A DNA stretch of 64,000 bases from Schistocerca nitens. Lineage: Eukaryota > Arthropoda > Insecta > Orthoptera > Acrididae. Position 1 is the first letter of the stretch; every line of letters starts with the position of its first letter. Both the position numbers and the translations under genes were made by a program. A model generated the notes under the pieces. That model was not told the origin of the DNA. It searched no databases and saw only the letters and a list, made by a program, of their open reading frames with translations. The DNA lies in NCBI RefSeq assembly GCF_023898315.1, contig NC_064621.1, forward strand, positions 135,964,521 through 136,028,520. The letters run 5' to 3'. Positions 45,270 to 55,489 of this stretch are shown piece after piece.

Positions 45270-47263
45270 GACCACTACTTAACACGCATTAAAGTGAAAT
45301 TCACCCCCAAAAAATTCTATCCGAAGAAAACACACATGATGAAATTTGACACACGAACAATCAAAGAAACCAATCTGAAGGAGGAGTGGGAAAAGGAACC
45401 AGCTGACTCTTGGGAAAAATTTCGAACAAAAATTACAAAGAAGGCAAAAGAACTGATCCCATTGAAAAAGAACACAAAACACCCCTGGTGGGACTCTGGA
45501 TGTGAAAAAGCGCTGGAAGAAAGAAAGAAAGCCTTTCTGAAGTATAACAGTAAAAAATCCCCAGAAAATCTAGATCACTTCCACAACACCAGAAGACAAG
45601 TGGCAAAAACAATCAGACAAGTCAAGAGGAAGTACCTCAAGGAACAGTGTGAGTCTATTGAAGAAAATTTCCGTAACTATAATGTACGAGACTTCTATAA
45701 GACCTTTGCTGGGAGAATCAATGGATACGGCTCACGAAATCTATGTTTCAGAAAACCAGATGGAAAACTAGCGCTCACAAATCGGGAAAATTGTGAGGAG
45801 CTGGCGAGATACTTTTCCGGACTCCTCAATTGCCCTGAACCTTCTTCAAGATTCCCTCAAAAAACTGCTGTCTACACAAATCCAGAATCCCCACCACCTA
45901 CACTAGAGGAGATCCAAAGACATATTCATAGACTGAAAAACAACAAGGCATCCGGAGAAGATAATATCACGGCAGAACTACTTAAAAATCTTGGACCAAA
46001 TTCCCTCAAAGAACTCACTCAAATCATCACAGACATTTGGCAGACAGAAAAACTACCAGAAGATTGGAAATGCGCCCTAATTCATCCACTGCATAAAAAG
46101 GGAGACATGGCAGATATAAACAACTATCGAGGAATCTCCCTTCTCCAAGTCACTTATAAAATCCTCTCAGCTTGTCTTCTTCAACGAACACAAGAACAAC
46201 TCGAACACAGTATTGGTGAATACCAAGCTGGCTTTCACCCTCACCGATCCTGTGCAGAACAAATTTTCAATTTGAAGACAACACTAAAATACAAAGCAGT
46301 CAGAAACAGTCCAATCATTTGTTCCTTTGTTGATTTCGCAAAGGCTTATGATTCAATCGATAGGCAATCTCTCTTTATTATCCTTGAGGAGCTAGGACTC
46401 GATCCGAAAACCCTAAACCTTATCAAAGAAACGCTCACAAACACAACTTCTAAGATAAAATTCCTGGGTGAAATATCAGAGCCCTTCCTGATCAAAACCG
46501 GCGTCAGACAAGGTGACGGCTTGTCTCCACTCCTCTTCAACCTTGTCTTAGACAAAGTCATCCGAGAATGGGAAAAAGAACTGAAGAATCAAAATTACTG
46601 GAAGCCTATACAACTAGGAAGATCGAAAGATGGTATTAAAATTTCATGCTTGGCATTTGCAGATGACGTGGCCATTCTAGCAGAAAACGAGACCACAGCA
46701 ATTAAACAGATAGACATTCTCAAAGAATGCGCCGAAAAAGTTGGGCTACAAATTTCCTTCCAAAAAGCCAAATTCATCTGCTCAAAATTTGAAACTCAAA
46801 AACTGACTACAAAATATGGACAAATTGAGAGAGTTCCATTCTTTAAATACTTAGGCGAGGTCCTAGAACCCACAGGGGGAGAGAAAACTGCACAAAAAGT
46901 TCGACTGCAAAAACTGAAAAGAGCATACTGGAAAACCCACAACATCTACAATAAAAAGTGTCTCTCCATTCACTCAAAAATACGACACTACAATACAGTA
47001 ATCAAGCCTGAAGCACTATATGCCAGCGAAACAATCACACTCCATAGAAAAGGCGACCTGGAAGGCATCCTGAAAGAGGAACGCAAAATTATCAGAAAGA
47101 TTCTTGGCCCAAAAAGAACTGAAGATGGATACAGGTTACAGTCTCAGAAAACTACAGAAAAATTATCTAACCTCGCCGCAGACATCCGGAAAAGAAGACT
47201 AAAATTTTACGGTCATATCCACAGACTCCCAACACCCAGACTCTCCCACAAAATTTTAATATA

Positions 47264-48668
47264 CACTCCTGGAAATTGAAATAAGAACACCGTGAATTCA
47301 TTGTCCCAGGAAGGGGAAACTTTATTGACACATTCCTGGGGTCAGATACATCACATGATCACACTCAGAACCACAGGCACATAGACACAGGCAACAGAGC
47401 ATGCACAATGTCGGCACTAGTACAGTGTATATCCACCTTTCGCAGCAATGCAGGCTGCTATTCTCCCATGGAGACGATCGTAGAGATGCTGGATGTAGTC
47501 CTGTGGAACGGCTTGCCATGCCATTTCCACCTGGCGCCTCAGTTGGACCAGCGTTCGTGCTGGACGTGCAGACCGCGTGAGACGACGCTTCATCCAGTCC
47601 CAAACATGCTCAATGCGGGACAGATCCGGAGATCTTGCTGGCCAGGGTAGTTGACTTACACCTTCTAGAGCACGTTGGGTGGCACGGGATACATGTGGAC
47701 GTGCATTGTCCTGTTGGAACAGCAAGTTCCCTTGCCGGTCTAGGAATGGTAGAACGATGGGTTCGATGACGGTTTGGATGTACCGTGCACTATTCAGTGT
47801 CCCCTCGACGATCACCAGTGGTGTACGGCCAGTGTAGGAGATCGCTCCCCACACCATGATGCCGGGTGTTGGCCCTGTGTGCCTCGGTCGTATGCAGTCC
47901 TGATTGTGGCGCTCACCTGCACGGCGCCAAACACGCATACGACCATCATTGGCACCAAGGCAGAAGCGACTCTCATCGCTGAAGACGACACGTCTCCATT
48001 CATCCCTCCATTCACGCCTGTCGCGACACCACTGGAGGCGGGCTGCACGATGTTGGGGCGTGAGCGGAAGACGGCCTAAAGGTGTGCGGGACCGTAGCCC
48101 AGCTTCATGGAGACGGTTGCGAATGGTCCTCGCCGATACCCCAGGAGCAACAGTGTCCCTAATTTGCTGGGAAGTGGCGGTGCGGTCCCCTACGGCACTG
48201 CGTAGGATCCTACGGTCTTGGCGTGCATCCGTGCGTCGCTGCGGTCCGGTCCCAGGTCGACGGGCACGTGCACCTTCCGCCGACCACTGGCGACAACATC
48301 GATGTACTGTGGAGACCTCACGCCCCACGTGTTGAGCAATTCGGCGGTACGTCCACCCGGCCTCCCGCATGCCCACTATACGCCCTCGCTCAAAGTCCGT
48401 CAACTGCACATGCTGTCGCGGCATGCTACCAGTGTTAAAGACTGCGATGGAGCTCCGTATGCCACGGCAAACTGGCTGACACTGACGGCGGCGGTGCACA
48501 AATGCTGCGCAGCTAGCGCCATTCGACGGCCAACACCGCGGTTCCTGGTGTGTCCGCTGTGCCGTGCGTGTGATCATTGCTTGTACAGCCCTCTCGCAGT
48601 GTCCAGAGCAAGTATGGTGGGTCTGACACACCGGTCTCAATGTGTTCTTTTTTCCATTTCCAGGAGTG
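47264..48668 (-). mobile_element. Tc1-family DNA transposon, family 4, apparently intact
   Basis: Terminal repeats CACTCCTGGAAATTGAAATA (left) and CACTCCTGGAAATGGAAAAA (right, reversed) match over about 27 bp with two or three differences. TA lies at 47262-47263 and 48669-48670. Length is 1,405 bp. It is the innermost and latest insertion of the nest. Confidence 0.95.
47417..48424 (-). CDS. Tc1-family transposase, full length, DD32E spacing
   Basis: A 335-aa uninterrupted protein. I chose the ATG at 48422-48424 because it aligns with the start of the other Tc1 families; the open frame extends 132 codons further upstream across the right terminal repeat into LINE sequence. The N-terminal paired DNA-binding region has TDFERGRIVGMREAGWTYRR (residues 9-28) and a second helix-turn-helix with SARTIRNRLHEAGL (residues 97-110). 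The catalytic core has Asp150 (VVFSDESRF), Asp239 (FQQDNARPH) and Glu272 (SPDLSRIEHVW), with 32 residues between Asp239 and Glu272 instead of the usual 34. SRIE replaces the usual SPIE. It would excise and insert the element at TA. No stop or frameshift was seen, so activity is possible. Confidence 0.93.
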   Translation of the reverse strand: MPRQHVQLTDFERGRIVGMREAGWTYRRIAQHVGREVSTVHRCCRQWSAEGARARRPGTGPQRRTDARQDRRILRSAVGDRTATSQQIRDTVAPGVSARTIRNRLHEAGLRSRTPLGRLPLTPQHRAARLQWCRDRREWRDEWRRVVFSDESRFCLGANDGRMRVWRRAGERHNQDCIRPRHTGPTPGIMVWGAISYTGRTPLVIVEGTLNSARYIQTVIEPIVLPFLDRQGNLLFQQDNARPHVSRATQRALEGVSQLPWPARSPDLSRIEHVWDWMKRRLTRSARPARTLVQLRRQVEMAWQAVPQDYIQHLYDRLHGRIAACIAAKGGYTLY

Positions 48669-49143
48669 TACATTGAAAAATTGAAAACCATACCCTGGAT
48701 AAAAGAAACCAAAACAGATCTAGCAAATGCACAAATAAATTCTTCAGAAGTTATAAACAGAAATGTATACAGGCAAAAAATCAATAGTTGGAAAGTACAA
48801 CCCGAGTATGAAGTTTGCAAGAGACAGGGGACAAAATGGACAGAGGAAAGAAAGAGAATTCATGGGGAAAGAATGAGAGAAGTTTGGAGAATTAAAAAAT
48901 TGAATCGGAAAAGCTTTGCGTGATCCGTATGGGTCCAATCGCACATAATAATAATAATAATAATTATTATTATTATTATTATCAGTCCCTAAGCTTACAC
49001 ACTACTTAACCTAAATTATCCTAAGGACAAACACACACATCCATGCCCGAGGGAGGATTCGAACCTCCGCTGGAACCAGCCACACAGTCCATGACTGCAG
49101 CGCCCGAGACCGCTCGGCTAATGCCGCGCGGCAGCTGCGCAGA

Positions 49144-50273
49144 CCATGAGCTGCTGTTGTTATAGGTTTGTGGGCGTGGAACACAAAGTATACGTCTCTA
49201 CACTGGCAACCACCTGCTAACACCAGATACAAAAGTCTGGTCCCACAGTCCAACAGTTTTTAGGATGTGGGATATGGAGGTAAGATCCTGATTACACGCG
49301 AAACTGCCAAGAAAGCATCATTGTCAGTAGCACATTTATTGGGTAATAACACAGGGTTGTCTTCCAAATCACCGCGCGACAGCTAGGTTGGTGGAGCAGC
49401 GCCTCGTCAGCATCATAAAGCCAGCGTGCGCTCGACTCTTAGTACAGTCAGCACAGCATAGTGTCCGGTGGGAACAGTTCGTCACGGGGCGGTCATGAAA
49501 CTGCGATCTGCAACTCTACATATCAGTCTCCAAAGTGCTCTTGTTGACTGCAAAGCTCTGAAATCGGCAGTCTCGCCCCATGTCCACCTGAATTACTCAC
49601 TGCCTCGTCGACACGCAGCCCCTGTTTAAGAAGCAGGAATCAGCAGCACTGGTGTCGGCCTTAGGAACAGGATGAGCAGCAGCAGTTCTCCCCTTCTCGG
49701 TGATAGACGGTGCCCGAATCACACAGGCGAAGCTGGACGATGGACAGTGTCCAGGTGACAGAGGTCAAGGCTGCAGCAGTCCTGCAGAGCGATGGCATCT
49801 TCGGCATTGCATCACTCTGGCCCCAGAAGCTGGCTGTGTAGCTGGTAGCTTCAGTGTCCTTCCAGCCTGGCTTGTGGTTCCACAGATGATCGAAACCAGC
49901 TAGGCGTGCTGAGGGTCGAGCTCCATGGCCTCCCCTCTCACTGGATAGCTGCTACTGACACGACGTCTGAGATTACACACTGGACAGTTGACACTCAGCA
50001 CTCAGTAATCAGACATTTGTTAAGAAGGGCGGGGTATTTATGTTGGCGCTTCCTGAGCATTCTGAGGTATGACGTCATCTGTCCTGGTTTTTCCTCGCTG
50101 TCAGCTCTCTTGGTGACTTCAAACTTTCGCAACTACGTTTTTCGGAGGCTCTTTTCTGTTGGCCTTGCACCTGAATTCTTAGTGTTGCATTGGACCTAGC
50201 CTTCCATATGAAACCCTGATTTGTCACTAGCATGACGGTATCTCTCGGTTTCCGTGATTAAATTATTATTCGC
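49144..50273. other. No gene recognised
   Basis: Frames of 67-97 codons overlap one another around 49700-50200 without motifs. Composition is more even than in neighbouring AT-rich stretches. Confidence 0.4.
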
Positions 50274-50286
50274 TTGCTGACTTACG

Positions 50287-50486
50287 CTGGCCGGAGTGGC
50301 CGAGTGGTTCTAGGCGCTACGGTCTGGAACCGCGCGACCGCTACGGTCGCAGGTTCGAATCCTGCCTCGGACATGGATGTGTGTGATGTCCTTAGATTAG
50401 TTAGTTTTAAGTAGTTCTAAGTAAATTCTAGGGGACTGATGACCTCAGAAGGTAAGTCCCATAGTGCTCAGAGCCATTTGAACCTT
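50287..50486 (+). mobile_element. tRNA-headed SINE (family A)
   Basis: Full-length copy with a small internal duplication in the tail (TCTAAGTAAATTCTAGG). The 13-bp duplication TTGCTGACTTACG lies at 50274-50286 and 50487-50499. Confidence 0.95.
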
Positions 50487-50832
50487 TTGCTGACTTACGT
50501 AGACGTTCCGCTGTGCTTTGATATCTTCTGTGCTTGTCTCTACTGGCCCAGCATTTCTCCCCAAGCTGGAGATTTACTGGTCATTGACAGGGACACTTCG
50601 GCTGCTGGGAGCTTCCAAGGTAGAACTTCGACGGAAGTTTTGGTGTACGCCAGGGTTACACAGCAGGAGCACAGCATCTCCCCTTCAGAAAAATCGTTTC
50701 GAATTTTTCAATTTCGAGTACATGTAATAATCTCATCTTACATATTTTGTACCAGTAGATAAACATTATACAATTTCATTACTCTCCCATTTCTACACAG
50801 ATAATTTACTTGATTTTTATTGGGAGATAAAT

Positions 50833-51046
50833 GGTTCAAATGGCTCTGAGGACTATGGGACTTAACATCCATGGTCATCAGTCCCCTAGAACTTAGAACT
50901 ACTTAAACCTAACTAACCTAAGGACATCACACAACACCCAGCCATCACGAGGCAGAGAAAATCCCTGACTCCGCCGGGAATCGAACACGGGAACCCGGGC
51001 GTGGGAAGCGAGAACGCTACCGCACGACCACGAGATGCGGGCTATA
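50833..51046 (-). mobile_element. Full-length SINE with alternative tRNA head (family A')
   Basis: The tail is family A. The head, read in reverse, has GCATCTCGTGGTCGTGCGGT (A-box side) and GTTCGATTCCCGGCGGAGTC (B-box side), then CTCTGCCTCGTGATGGCTGG. The duplication GGGAGATAAAT lies at 50822-50832 and 51047-51057. This is the only copy in the window with both its complete head and tail. Confidence 0.94.
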
Positions 51047-51110
51047 GGGAGATAAATCGAAGCGATAATATATGTAGGCCTTTACAGAAGCCATTCCTTA
51101 CACACTAACA

Positions 51111-51431
51111 CGAACACCGTCTTCAGGTCACAAGTGGCCCATCGCTACCAACCGACCGCCGTGTCATCCTCAGCTGAGGATGCGGATAGTAGGGGCGTGT
51201 GGTCAGCACACCGCTCTCCCAGTCGTTATGACGGTTTTCTTTGACCGGAGCCGCTACTGTCCGGTCGAATAGCTCCTCAATTGGCATCACGAGGCTGAGT
51301 GCACCCCGAAAAATGACAACAGTGCATGACGGCCCGGATGGTCATCCATCAAAGTGCCGGCCACGCCCGACAGCGCTTAACATCGGTGATCTGAGGGGAA
51401 CCGGTGTATCCACTGCGGCAAGGCCGTTGCC
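51111..51431 (-). mobile_element. 5S rRNA-derived SINE (SINE3 type)
   Basis: Read from 51431 downward, the first 100 nt follow 5S rRNA: GGTTCCCCTCAGATCACCGA, then TGTTAAGCGCTGTCGGGCGT (internal promoter A-box region), then GGCACTTTGATGGATGACCA (C-box region). The rest is a non-5S body ending in GACACGGCGGTCGGTTGGTA and beyond. The 11-bp duplication ACAC/TACTAACA (one mismatch) lies at 51100-51110 and 51432-51442. It is not a functional 5S gene, because the 3' part of 5S is replaced. Confidence 0.85.
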
Positions 51432-51442
51432 ACATACTAACA

Positions 51443-54400
51443 TAATTATTTGCATACTAACAGACTCATCTCTTACTTTACACGTAACTTCCATACTATG
51501 TCTGAATTTCATTTACAAACCAGCTAGTGGTATCGGACGCACAGATAAATCTGTTCGGTGCAATGACTTTCGTTTAAAACAGATTAGATTACAGTAATAG
51601 CAATAAGAACCACAACAGTGCTGGTAGATGCCACGCTTATAGTCGTGATAATATGTTGCCCATCGCGGTATTCGTGTATGAGCCGCAACATTTGTCCAGC
51701 TGTAATTCTCCCTTTTTTTGCTTTCCTCTTAGGTCGTCAAGTGAGCATAGAGTAAACTTTTTTGAAAGATCATGTGCAATGCAGTAGGGAGCTGGTGTTG
51801 AATGGAAAGGTACTGAGCCATAATGAATCTATTAACGTTTGTAAAACCACAAATGAATTTATTTTTAAAAGCAAAAATCTAAGAATAACATTGACTGAAA
51901 AGACTAAATTTCAAAAACGCAACTGATCGCAAACACCTCAAAACTGCAACAGTATTAAGTCACTTCCTTTTAGTAGAGAAAATTAAATGAAGTTAACAAA
52001 ATACATTTACATTACAAACACTAAAACATATGATCAAATGATTATGTCACAAATATCAACCATCTGCTACTGCTAGTAATTATCAAAATGACTGACAAAT
52101 ATGGTTCAGTTGTGATTATAGAGGCGGTGGCAGAGGCAACGCCAGTAGCAATAATTCGTCCTTCTCTACTAACACAGGACGGCGGAAGCCGCTACCACAA
52201 TACTAGAAACCTTCAATAAAAATTTCAGTCATGGTACACCGGCATCTTTAACCAGATCACAGTTAACAAGAGATACAATCAGCTATCCTGTAACAAAGAG
52301 GAACTCGTGAATTACTTAGTAAAAATTACACATACTACAAATGTAGAAATTCTTCTTTAGGTTTTTTTTAGATGGAAACAATTTAGTAAACAGCTCGAGC
52401 TTGTGATACTAGCCAACAGGTAACTATAGACGTACCTCAGAAATAAGGTAGGTAGATTAAACAATTTCCAATTACTATAAAGTACATTTCGGAAATCATA
52501 AGAATAACGTCTGCGTTCTGTAGCCTTAGATACTAAAATCAGTTTGGAATAGTGACAGCTACAAGTCTACACACATAGAAAGAACTGAACTCAAGTAGTA
52601 CCAGGCAAAACCTTCGTAAATAACACATTTATATTGTAAGGTAGCAGATTTTGCACCTTACATTATGCTAAATCAGTACTAATACACCGAATACACCGAG
52701 ATGGCCATTTAACAAAACGAGATAATCGGCCCACCGGTAGGAGAGACTGGACACAGAACAGGAAGTTGTGTGTGTCATGTCGAACTAACGAGATGGCCGC
52801 AGAGGCTGGAACACGGCCTGACCCCTTTGTCGGCTTCAGGCCACCAAAGATGTTGAGAGAGGCTGGGCCATCACAAGAAGTGAGAAGGAGCTATATGAAA
52901 AAGAGAGAAAGACGATTTCGCGCCACAGCGGAAAATTTGAGGGAGGCTGTGACGGGATTGGCGCAAAGCTCATAGAGATACATATTACAAGTTTGGCGGC
53001 AACAGTAACCGCGGGAGAATTCTTTGTCGTGGTTGGGTACAAACGCGCACGTATACTTGGAAGTCTGTGTCGTGATTGGCTACCAACGTGCACGGATCCA
53101 TGCGGCGAAGAACGGCCAAGTTTACAAAAATCTGAATGAGGACTCTGGGGTCGGCTGTGGACTAGAGCAGTCGCGGTCTCTGGATGTCCTGCTTGGAGAG
53201 CGTGGAGAGACGCAGGTTGGAGAAATTACCAGCATTGAGTCCAATGGTTACTCTCCAAGTATGAGTAGTGTAGAGCATACGACTCCACACACGTAGCATT
53301 ATCTGTTCCTCTGAGATGAGAAACAGATTTCTACTAACTTGTGGTGTTCATATGCAATCTGAAGCGTACCTTTGCCGCCGCGCGCTTGAGTCGACCAACT
53401 ACTCTTAGCATATGTGCAGGTAGCTTGACTATTGACTAGTGACGTACTCCGCAATTGAACACTTACGTACAGGAGTTTACGGACGCAGACCACGTCCACG
53501 TTGGAGATTAAAGACAAGCTCGCTCACGGGAAAGACGGCATCACGACGTTGGCTGGGCCGACCAACGTAATCATCACGGAGAATTACGGTGATATTAGCA
53601 ATCATCAGCCAAAGTAGGGCACTGTAATTCTAAATGAGTTCCTATTCCACTAGCTCTTTGACTGGCGCTCTCTGAGTCTGTGTCCGTTCAGGCAGAACTT
53701 CTATAGAGTCACTTGCGGGTTCAGTGTTGACTTAATTAGTTAGGAAAAGAGGATGCATTGTGCCCATGATAGGCTAGTCAGGTTAGCGAGTGTATTGGAT
53801 TGTCATGTTAGGCTAGAAATATTGCTCATCCTGTTTTCTGAATAAATCTTAATTTGCTGTCATATGCTAATCACCGCATAATTGATTTCGTAGCTAGCAA
53901 TCATCGTATTTTTGTTTAGTAATTAGAGTGTATTGATAATTTCGATGTAAATGATACTGGGGGCATAGCTGCGCGTTTAAACAGGGCCAACTTAAGTCAG
54001 ATAGCAACTCAAGGTCGGCTAAGACTACCAATAGATATTTTTCAATATATCGATAATTGTACAATAAAATCCCGTACGTTGCAATATTCATAACAACGGG
54101 CAACCAGGATACGGAGCCAAAATAGCCACCGCACGACACCAACTGACATGCACACTAATCGGATGCTCACCGTCATTTCTCGTGAAGTCCAGCGCCCACT
54201 GAGGAACGCTTGCTTACTCGTAGTCGGAAACCCACGGGTTTCATCGAGCAGACGCCACAGCGTCCACTACTTCTAAAGGTCAGACCGGACTCCCACCCGG
54301 CGCCACAAGGGACACAAACTGCTTGCAACTTGAGTAGCAGAGGACACGCCGAATACTGTGCGTTCTGCCGAAGTAGCCTTTAACGGCTGCGACCAACACT

Positions 54401-55169
54401 CGGGTCCGCCAAATCCACATGAGCAAAGTCACCACTCTTGCCAACGGGCCACGGCAGACACTGGCCACACCAACACGCCGCCTCACTTGCACGCTTCGTC
54501 GCCCGTGTCGCATCCCCCCCCCCCCCTCGCCACAGCCCTTAACTACCTTCTGCTTCTCCTCTGACATGCCCTCTACCGGTGACAGTAACGCTCCATGCGC
54601 TCTTGCGGCAAGAGGGATTCCAAATTCCCGGCAATTACTCGAAATTAAAAGCGGACGCACGGCACATCGTTTTTTGGGTGTGTAACACCTATAGCGGCTT
54701 CTAGATGCGGTACAATACAGGTTGTCCCCACTTAAGTGTCTGTACCAGTCATCGTAGCTTGTAGGCGAAATGTCGCGCCTCCTAAGTCAAAAGTCGTATA
54801 CCATTTATTATTTTTCCGGTTTCCCATAATTCCGCTCGATTCCTACCTGTTGGTTTCCTGTGTTCGTATCAATTTAATTTGACTACTTCTGGTTATGACT
54901 GTGTACATCCACTGGGCGCATATCCTGTGGAAAGGCGTATACAGTGTGAACACTTTCCTTTGACATTCATTCGCTTGTGTTTTTTCCAGGAATAACTGGA
55001 CCTCGCCTGTACCTCAATCTGTATCATCCTGTTTGGGCAGATCGTAATACTTTCCCCATGGCGTTTCTGAAGGTTTTCCCAGAGTCAGTAGAACGTAGCC
55101 ATTTCTTTGAAATTATTAAAGCACCTCATGTCTGTATTATAGATAATCAATTAAGTGTAACTACATATT
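51443..55169. other. No gene supported; long unique-looking stretch
   Basis: About 3.7 kb without a recognised element. It holds a 69-codon frame at 52766-52975, an AATAAA at about 53842, a run of 13 C at 54514-54526 and overlapping frames of up to 126 codons at 54280-54685 on both strands. None matches a family I know. A possible terminal exon near 54990-55175 is described separately. Confidence 0.4.
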
Positions 55170-55174
55170 CTTGA
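54990..55174 (+). other. Possible host terminal exon
   Basis: A strong acceptor-like tract (TTCGCTTGTGTTTTTTCCAG, ending at 54989) is followed by an open frame of about 61 codons, with the sense GITGPRLYLNLYHPVWADRN and VFPESVERSHFFEII, to TGA at 55172-55174. The residue composition looks protein-like, but the family is not recognised and no polyadenylation signal is clear before the inverted repeat at 55170. Confidence 0.2.
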
Positions 55175-55346
55175 AAGTCTCTTCGGGTTTGCTGCAAGAT
55201 CCTAAAATCAATTTGAGTCGATATTTCGGCGATCCAGCTGGTCGCCATCTTCAGAATTTTCCTGAAGATGGCGACCATTTGGATCGCCGAAATATCGAGT
55301 GAAGTTGATTTTAGGATCAGGCAGCAAACCCGAAGAGACTTTCAAG
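55170..55346. repeat. Near-perfect 85-nt inverted repeat with 7-nt loop
   Basis: Arms at 55170-55254 and 55262-55346 are about 90% complementary; mismatches cluster in three short patches. Each arm contains, toward the centre, CTGAAGATGGCGACC followed by GGATCGCCGAAATATCG in one strand sense. This block resembles the Penelope-like tail at 38132-38230. The arms carry hammerhead-like core strings (CTGAAGA and GAAA). Confidence 0.9.
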
Positions 55347-55489
55347 ACTTATTACGCTGGGAAAGCCTACGTAATCACATGTAACTACATATGTTAAACT
55401 GTGCGATGGTCTGGAGACGACGTTAAAAATACAATTAAGATGCTATGTTACAATAAATATAACAAAATCATGGAATAAATAACCATCAA

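Larger units (their letters stand above)
45271..48923 (+). pseudogene. LINE reverse transcriptase, open except for the Tc1 insertion
   Basis: The frame is open from the 5' truncation to 47263 and, after the 1,405-bp Tc1 plus one TA, continues in the same frame to TGA at 48921-48923, because the insert length is a multiple of three. About 748 codons are retained. Blocks are KNNKASGEDNITAELL, DWKCALIHPLHKKGD, YRGISLLQVTYKILS, EYQAGFHPHRSCAEQIF, FVDFAKAYDSIDR (first Asp), GVRQGDGLSPLLFNLV and FADD at 46656-46667. The remainder is the C-terminal part with RKRRLKFYGHIHRL. The upstream frame also reads back through the SINE. The endonuclease is absent, and it is broken only by the Tc1. Confidence 0.9.
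45271..48961 (+). mobile_element. Non-LTR retrotransposon (copy F) in the SINE tail, split by a Tc1
   Basis: The LINE begins after the SINE's (ATT)n and ends with AATCGCAC then (ATA)n at about 48943-48961, which passes directly into the SINE's (TTA)n. Only one retrotransposon-type duplication, that of the SINE, is visible, because the LINE landed within a simple repeat. The clade is uncertain, although an (ATA)n tail and the C-terminal region suggest an RTE- or I-related group. Confidence 0.85.
45012..48980 (+). mobile_element. tRNA-headed SINE (family B), split in its (ATT)n tail
   Basis: The head GGTATCTGAGTGGTCAGCAC, with B box GGTTCGATTCC and a TGTCAA loop, resembles tRNA-Asp. The body block GCGCAAGTTGCCGAAGTGGT follows, then (ATT)n at about 45238-45270. 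The 13-bp duplication ATCAGTCCCTAAG at 44999-45011 and 48981-48993 is family C SINE sequence. The LINE insertion splits the tail; the remaining (TTA)n is at about 48962-48980. Confidence 0.9.
44951..49132 (-). mobile_element. tRNA-headed SINE (family C), split by a 4-kb nest
   Basis: The two halves are 44951-45011 (tail side) and about 48994-49132 (head side, B box complement GGATTCGAACCTCC). The outer 11-bp duplication AGCTGCGCAGA lies at 44940-44950 and 49133-49143. The intervening block is a later insertion in this SINE. Confidence 0.94.

Noticed and set aside
45238..45270. A CRISPR-like or regulatory repeat
   Set aside because: It is a plain (ATT)n SINE tail. No array with spacers exists in the window.
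47774..48676. Plus-strand frames of up to 152 codons
   Set aside because: They are antisense shadows of the intact Tc1 transposase.
52620..53870. A 5' long terminal repeat for the gypsy at 55.5 kb
   Set aside because: AATAAA at about 53842 is suggestive, but no matching copy is visible downstream of 58020 and no primer-binding site could be identified.
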